From NCBI GenBank assembly GCA_030146285.1, contig JASLBZ010000160.1, positions 1-7,453 of the forward strand: a stretch of 7,453 bases of DNA. Reading direction: 5' to 3'. The translations under genes were made by a program, and so were the position numbers. The notes under the pieces are model-generated. The model was not told the DNA's origin. It did no database searches and worked only from the letters and a program-made list of their open reading frames with translations. This stretch comes from Neisseriaceae bacterium. GTDB taxonomy: Bacteria > Pseudomonadota > Gammaproteobacteria > Burkholderiales > Neisseriaceae. Shown in pieces: positions 5,637 to 7,453 of the stretch; within the stretch, counting starts at the first letter, position 1, and every line of letters begins with the position of its first letter.

Positions 5637-5998
5637 TTGATTTAAGTGAGCTAATTGATGACCCAGACTTTTCACAAGCTGGGTCTTTTTTTCGAGTAAA
5701 GCAAACGGTTGTTGATGGTGAACTGGCCGAAGTAAAAACGCCAGTGTCAGCACAATGCATTATTCAGCCATTTGGCAATGAAGACTTTCAAGCCTTGCCT
5801 GAGGGTGATAAGTACAAGCCCCACATTCGCATCTTTACTGCGGTGGATTTGAATGTAGGCGACTACCTTGATTACCAAGGCGAGCGATGGCGAGTCATCA
5901 AAAAGGGCAACTGGAGTGACTATGGTTATTACGACTATGCAGCAGTTCGATATGTCGGCACTGAGGACATTAATAGCAAGCAGCCTGAATTTACCTGA
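5633..5998 (+). CDS. Head-closure / stopper-like neck protein
   Basis: This 121-residue protein lies between the gp10-like and terminator-like neck genes, the usual place of a head-closure (stopper) protein. Visible segments are DDPDFSQ (9-15), CIIQPFG (42-48), LPEGDKYKPHIRIFTAVDL (55-73) and VGDYLDYQGERWRVIKK (75-91), a strand pair with the 'gD.i.y.g..y.V' pattern of head-closure proteins, then a Tyr-rich SDYGYYDYAAVRY (95-107). The ATG overlaps the preceding stop (ATGA) and has GAGGT at 5619-5623. Codons 10-20 encode a terminator-like hairpin with a T run. The 3' end overlaps the next gene in another frame. The family is recognised by pattern and position, not by a unique motif. Confidence 0.65.
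   Translation: MIDLSELIDDPDFSQAGSFFRVKQTVVDGELAEVKTPVSAQCIIQPFGNEDFQALPEGDKYKPHIRIFTAVDLNVGDYLDYQGERWRVIKKGNWSDYGYYDYAAVRYVGTEDINSKQPEFT
5660..5692 (+). terminator. Terminator-like hairpin inside the head-closure gene
   Basis: GACCCAG (5660-5666) pairs perfectly with CTGGGTC (5679-5685). Inside it CTT (5668-5670) pairs with AAG (5676-5678) past one bulged A, leaving a TTCAC loop. Seven T follow at once (5686-5692). The structure is longer than the terminator after the capsid gene. It lies within translated codons, so ribosomes may suppress it. GGG and TCT, which complete the right arm, are each used once in this gene. Confidence 0.6.
5913..5916 (+). promoter_or_regulatory. Ribosome binding site deciding the start of the neck terminator gene
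   Basis: GGAG lies five bases before ATG 5922, within the head-closure coding region. The other in-frame starts are weaker: TTG at 5868 has only AGG, and the ATGs at 5937 and 5952 have no Shine-Dalgarno match. This site decides the start used for the next gene. Confidence 0.55.
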
Positions 5999-6413
5999 GA
6001 AGAACATTTTCAATAAGGGCCAGCAAATTGATGTTTCTCAATACCCGTATTACCTCACGGTAAAAAAGAATGCCTCAGTCGTGATTGGCCGCTCAAATAA
6101 GTATTTTGACAATGAAGATGAGATTCAAACCATCAGTCGCGAGACCGAAGTGGAAATTACCTTTTATGGCAAAAATGCCATGCAGTGGATTGAGAAACTA
6201 GAAGCTGCCTTGTGCATGTCTTATTTTGCTCAAGCGATGAAAAAACATGGTTTTGCTTATTTACGAGCTACATCTCCACTTGAAATGACTGGTCCATTAG
6301 CAGGCGGCTATGAAAGCCGAGCGATGATTAATATCACGTTCTCGCACTCTCAAATCATTCAAACACATACCAATCCGATTGAATCAGTCGAGATTGAAAA
6401 CATAAAGGAATAG
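5922..6413 (+). CDS. Neck / tail terminator protein, LIC_12616 (gp12)-like
   Basis: From ATG 5922 the product has 163 residues. It begins with a helix (MSALRTLIASSLNLPEKNIF, 11-30) and continues with a strand pair around YPYYLTVKKNASVVIGRSNKYF (41-62), a TEVEITFYGKNAMQWIEKL segment (75-93) and YESRAMINITFSHSQIIQT (130-148). This alpha/beta pattern, and the place just before a DUF3383 gene, fit the phage neck terminator (LIC_12616, gp12-like) group. That group caps the tail end and joins it to the neck. The gene starts 77 bases inside the head-closure gene in another frame, so coupling is likely. A start at ATG 5952 would give MSALRTL, nearer to where relatives begin. The end (TAG 6411-6413) is firm. 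Confidence 0.6.
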   Translation: MVITTMQQFDMSALRTLIASSLNLPEKNIFNKGQQIDVSQYPYYLTVKKNASVVIGRSNKYFDNEDEIQTISRETEVEITFYGKNAMQWIEKLEAALCMSYFAQAMKKHGFAYLRATSPLEMTGPLAGGYESRAMINITFSHSQIIQTHTNPIESVEIENIKE

Positions 6414-6415
6414 AA

Positions 6416-7453
6416 ATGTCTTTACCGATTTCCGAAGTGGTAAAGGTGACGCTGGTTCCGCTAGGGACTGTCGCATCAAGACGTGACTTCTCAATGCCTG
6501 CACTGTGGACTTCTAAAAAAAGTGCGAACTTCACCAAAGGCCGTTACTTGTATGTCACCGATGCCAAACAAGTGGCAGCCGAATTTGGCAGTGACTCAGA
6601 TATTTATGCAGCAGCACAAATGTGGTTTGGTAGCCCGGTGCGACCAAGCCGTGCATTAATCGGCTATTGGGCAAAAGCAGGCGAAGATGGCGTTACTGAA
6701 TCTGAAAGCATGACCGAAGCTTGGAACGATTTAGAAGACAAGACGCAAAACTGGTATGGCGCTTATTACTCAATGGATTTGAGTGATACTGAGTTGATGG
6801 AATTTCATACCTTGCTTGTGTCTTCTAGTCAGCCACGCGTGGGTGCATTGACGCTGTTAATCGATGCAGACTTGGAAAAAGAAGAGTCCAATCCGATTTA
6901 CAAAATCAAGAACATGAACTCAGGTCGCATGATGGCCCAATTGAATCAAACCGGTGAAAAACATGCCGGTGTTCAATTGCTCGCAGAGGCATTAAGCACT
7001 AACTGGGCAGGAAGCAACACAGCCAAAACAGTGAAGTTCAAAGAAGAGAACATGGTTCAGGTTGACCCAACGCTCACCATGAATGACGTGATGAAGTGCC
7101 GCGACTTGGGCATTAACTTCTACACCGATTATGACGGCGTTCCCATGCTCGCTGAAGGCGTCATGATTGGTGGTCGCTTTATTGACGAAATCACAGGCTT
7201 AGATGCTTTTGCTGATGCCGTACAAAAAGAAGCTTTTGCTGTATTAAAACGCTCGCCAAAGATTCCACTAACAGACAAAGGCCAACAGGTTTTAATTTCT
7301 TATTTGAATCGTGTGGGTTATGAATTTGGGCGCAATGGCTTTTTGGCAGGTGGTCGTTGGAATGGCATTGATTTTGGTGATTTGGAAAATGGCGACATTA
7401 TGGCCAACGGTTATTACTTCTGGTCAGACTCTTATAACACACAAAATATTCCT
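6416..7453 (+). CDS. Tail sheath-like protein, DUF3383 family (3' partial)
   Basis: The frame is open from ATG 6416 to the window end, giving 346 residues with no stop. AAAGGAA (6404-6410) precedes the ATG, which follows the previous stop by two bases. DUF3383 features in order: an N-terminal LPISEVVKVTLVPLG strand (3-17), GRYLYVTDAKQVAAEFG (42-58), DIYAAAQMWFGSPVRPSRALIGYW (62-85), then the sheath-like core with LTMNDVMKCRDLGINFYTDYDGVPM (220-244), GGRFIDEITGLDAF (252-265), PKIPLTDKGQQVL (281-293) and the glycine-rich FLAGGRW (309-315). DUF3383 proteins are annotated as tail sheath proteins in several contractile-tailed phages, so this gene is the best evidence for a myovirus. The missing part is C-terminal. 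Confidence 0.8.
   Translation, partial: MSLPISEVVKVTLVPLGTVASRRDFSMPALWTSKKSANFTKGRYLYVTDAKQVAAEFGSDSDIYAAAQMWFGSPVRPSRALIGYWAKAGEDGVTESESMTEAWNDLEDKTQNWYGAYYSMDLSDTELMEFHTLLVSSSQPRVGALTLLIDADLEKEESNPIYKIKNMNSGRMMAQLNQTGEKHAGVQLLAEALSTNWAGSNTAKTVKFKEENMVQVDPTLTMNDVMKCRDLGINFYTDYDGVPMLAEGVMIGGRFIDEITGLDAFADAVQKEAFAVLKRSPKIPLTDKGQQVLISYLNRVGYEFGRNGFLAGGRWNGIDFGDLENGDIMANGYYFWSDSYNTQNIP

Noticed and set aside
1..7453. tRNA genes, CRISPR arrays, insertion sequences, attachment sites and long direct repeats.
   Set aside because: None was seen on reading both strands. The window is almost wholly covered by phage structural genes.

Overview
The window is a tightly packed, one-directional virion assembly module of a tailed bacteriophage or prophage. 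All genes lie on the + strand. The order reads: 3' end of an upstream gene (probably large terminase), DUF1073 portal, Mu F/SPP1 gp7-type minor head protein, DUF2213 protease-scaffold candidate, capsid decoration/cement protein, DUF2184 major capsid protein, DUF4054 head-tail connector, HK97 gp10-like neck protein, head-closure-like protein, neck/tail terminator, and the first 346 codons of a DUF3383 tail-sheath-like protein. A sheath-type protein at this place points to a contractile-tailed (myovirus) particle. The window holds no bacterial gene, integrase, attachment site or repressor, so free phage and prophage cannot be told apart. Base composition by eye is in the mid-40s percent GC, and Shine-Dalgarno sites are clear. 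Protein relatives suggest a Gram-negative, probably gammaproteobacterial host, but nothing here fixes a genus.

Layout: positions 1-3319 carry the portal, minor head and maturation genes, packed with 4-nt or 68-nt overlaps. Positions 3321-4777 carry the two proteins expected in highest copy, decoration and major capsid. Each is preceded by an AGGGGG ribosome binding site buried in the last codons of the gene before it. A simple intrinsic terminator follows the capsid gene (4781-4804). From 4819 on come the connector and neck genes, chained by ATGA overlaps, then the tail sheath gene, cut by the window end. No stretch above 300 bases lacks a gene.

How the genes work together: the portal forms the DNA entry ring. 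The minor head protein joins it. The DUF2213 protein is the likely maturation protease, and its coiled-coil C-terminal half the likely internal scaffold for the DUF2184 shell, which the decoration protein then stabilises. The connector, closure and terminator proteins build the neck onto which the sheathed tail docks.

Two points deserve most attention. First, an in-frame internal start with its own Shine-Dalgarno site sits at the protease/scaffold boundary of the DUF2213 gene, so a separate scaffold (lambda C/Nu3 style) may be made. Second, a textbook terminator-like hairpin with a seven-T tail lies inside the coding region of the head-closure gene. I found no clear sign of a wholly new system such as a defence island, RNA gene or retroelement.
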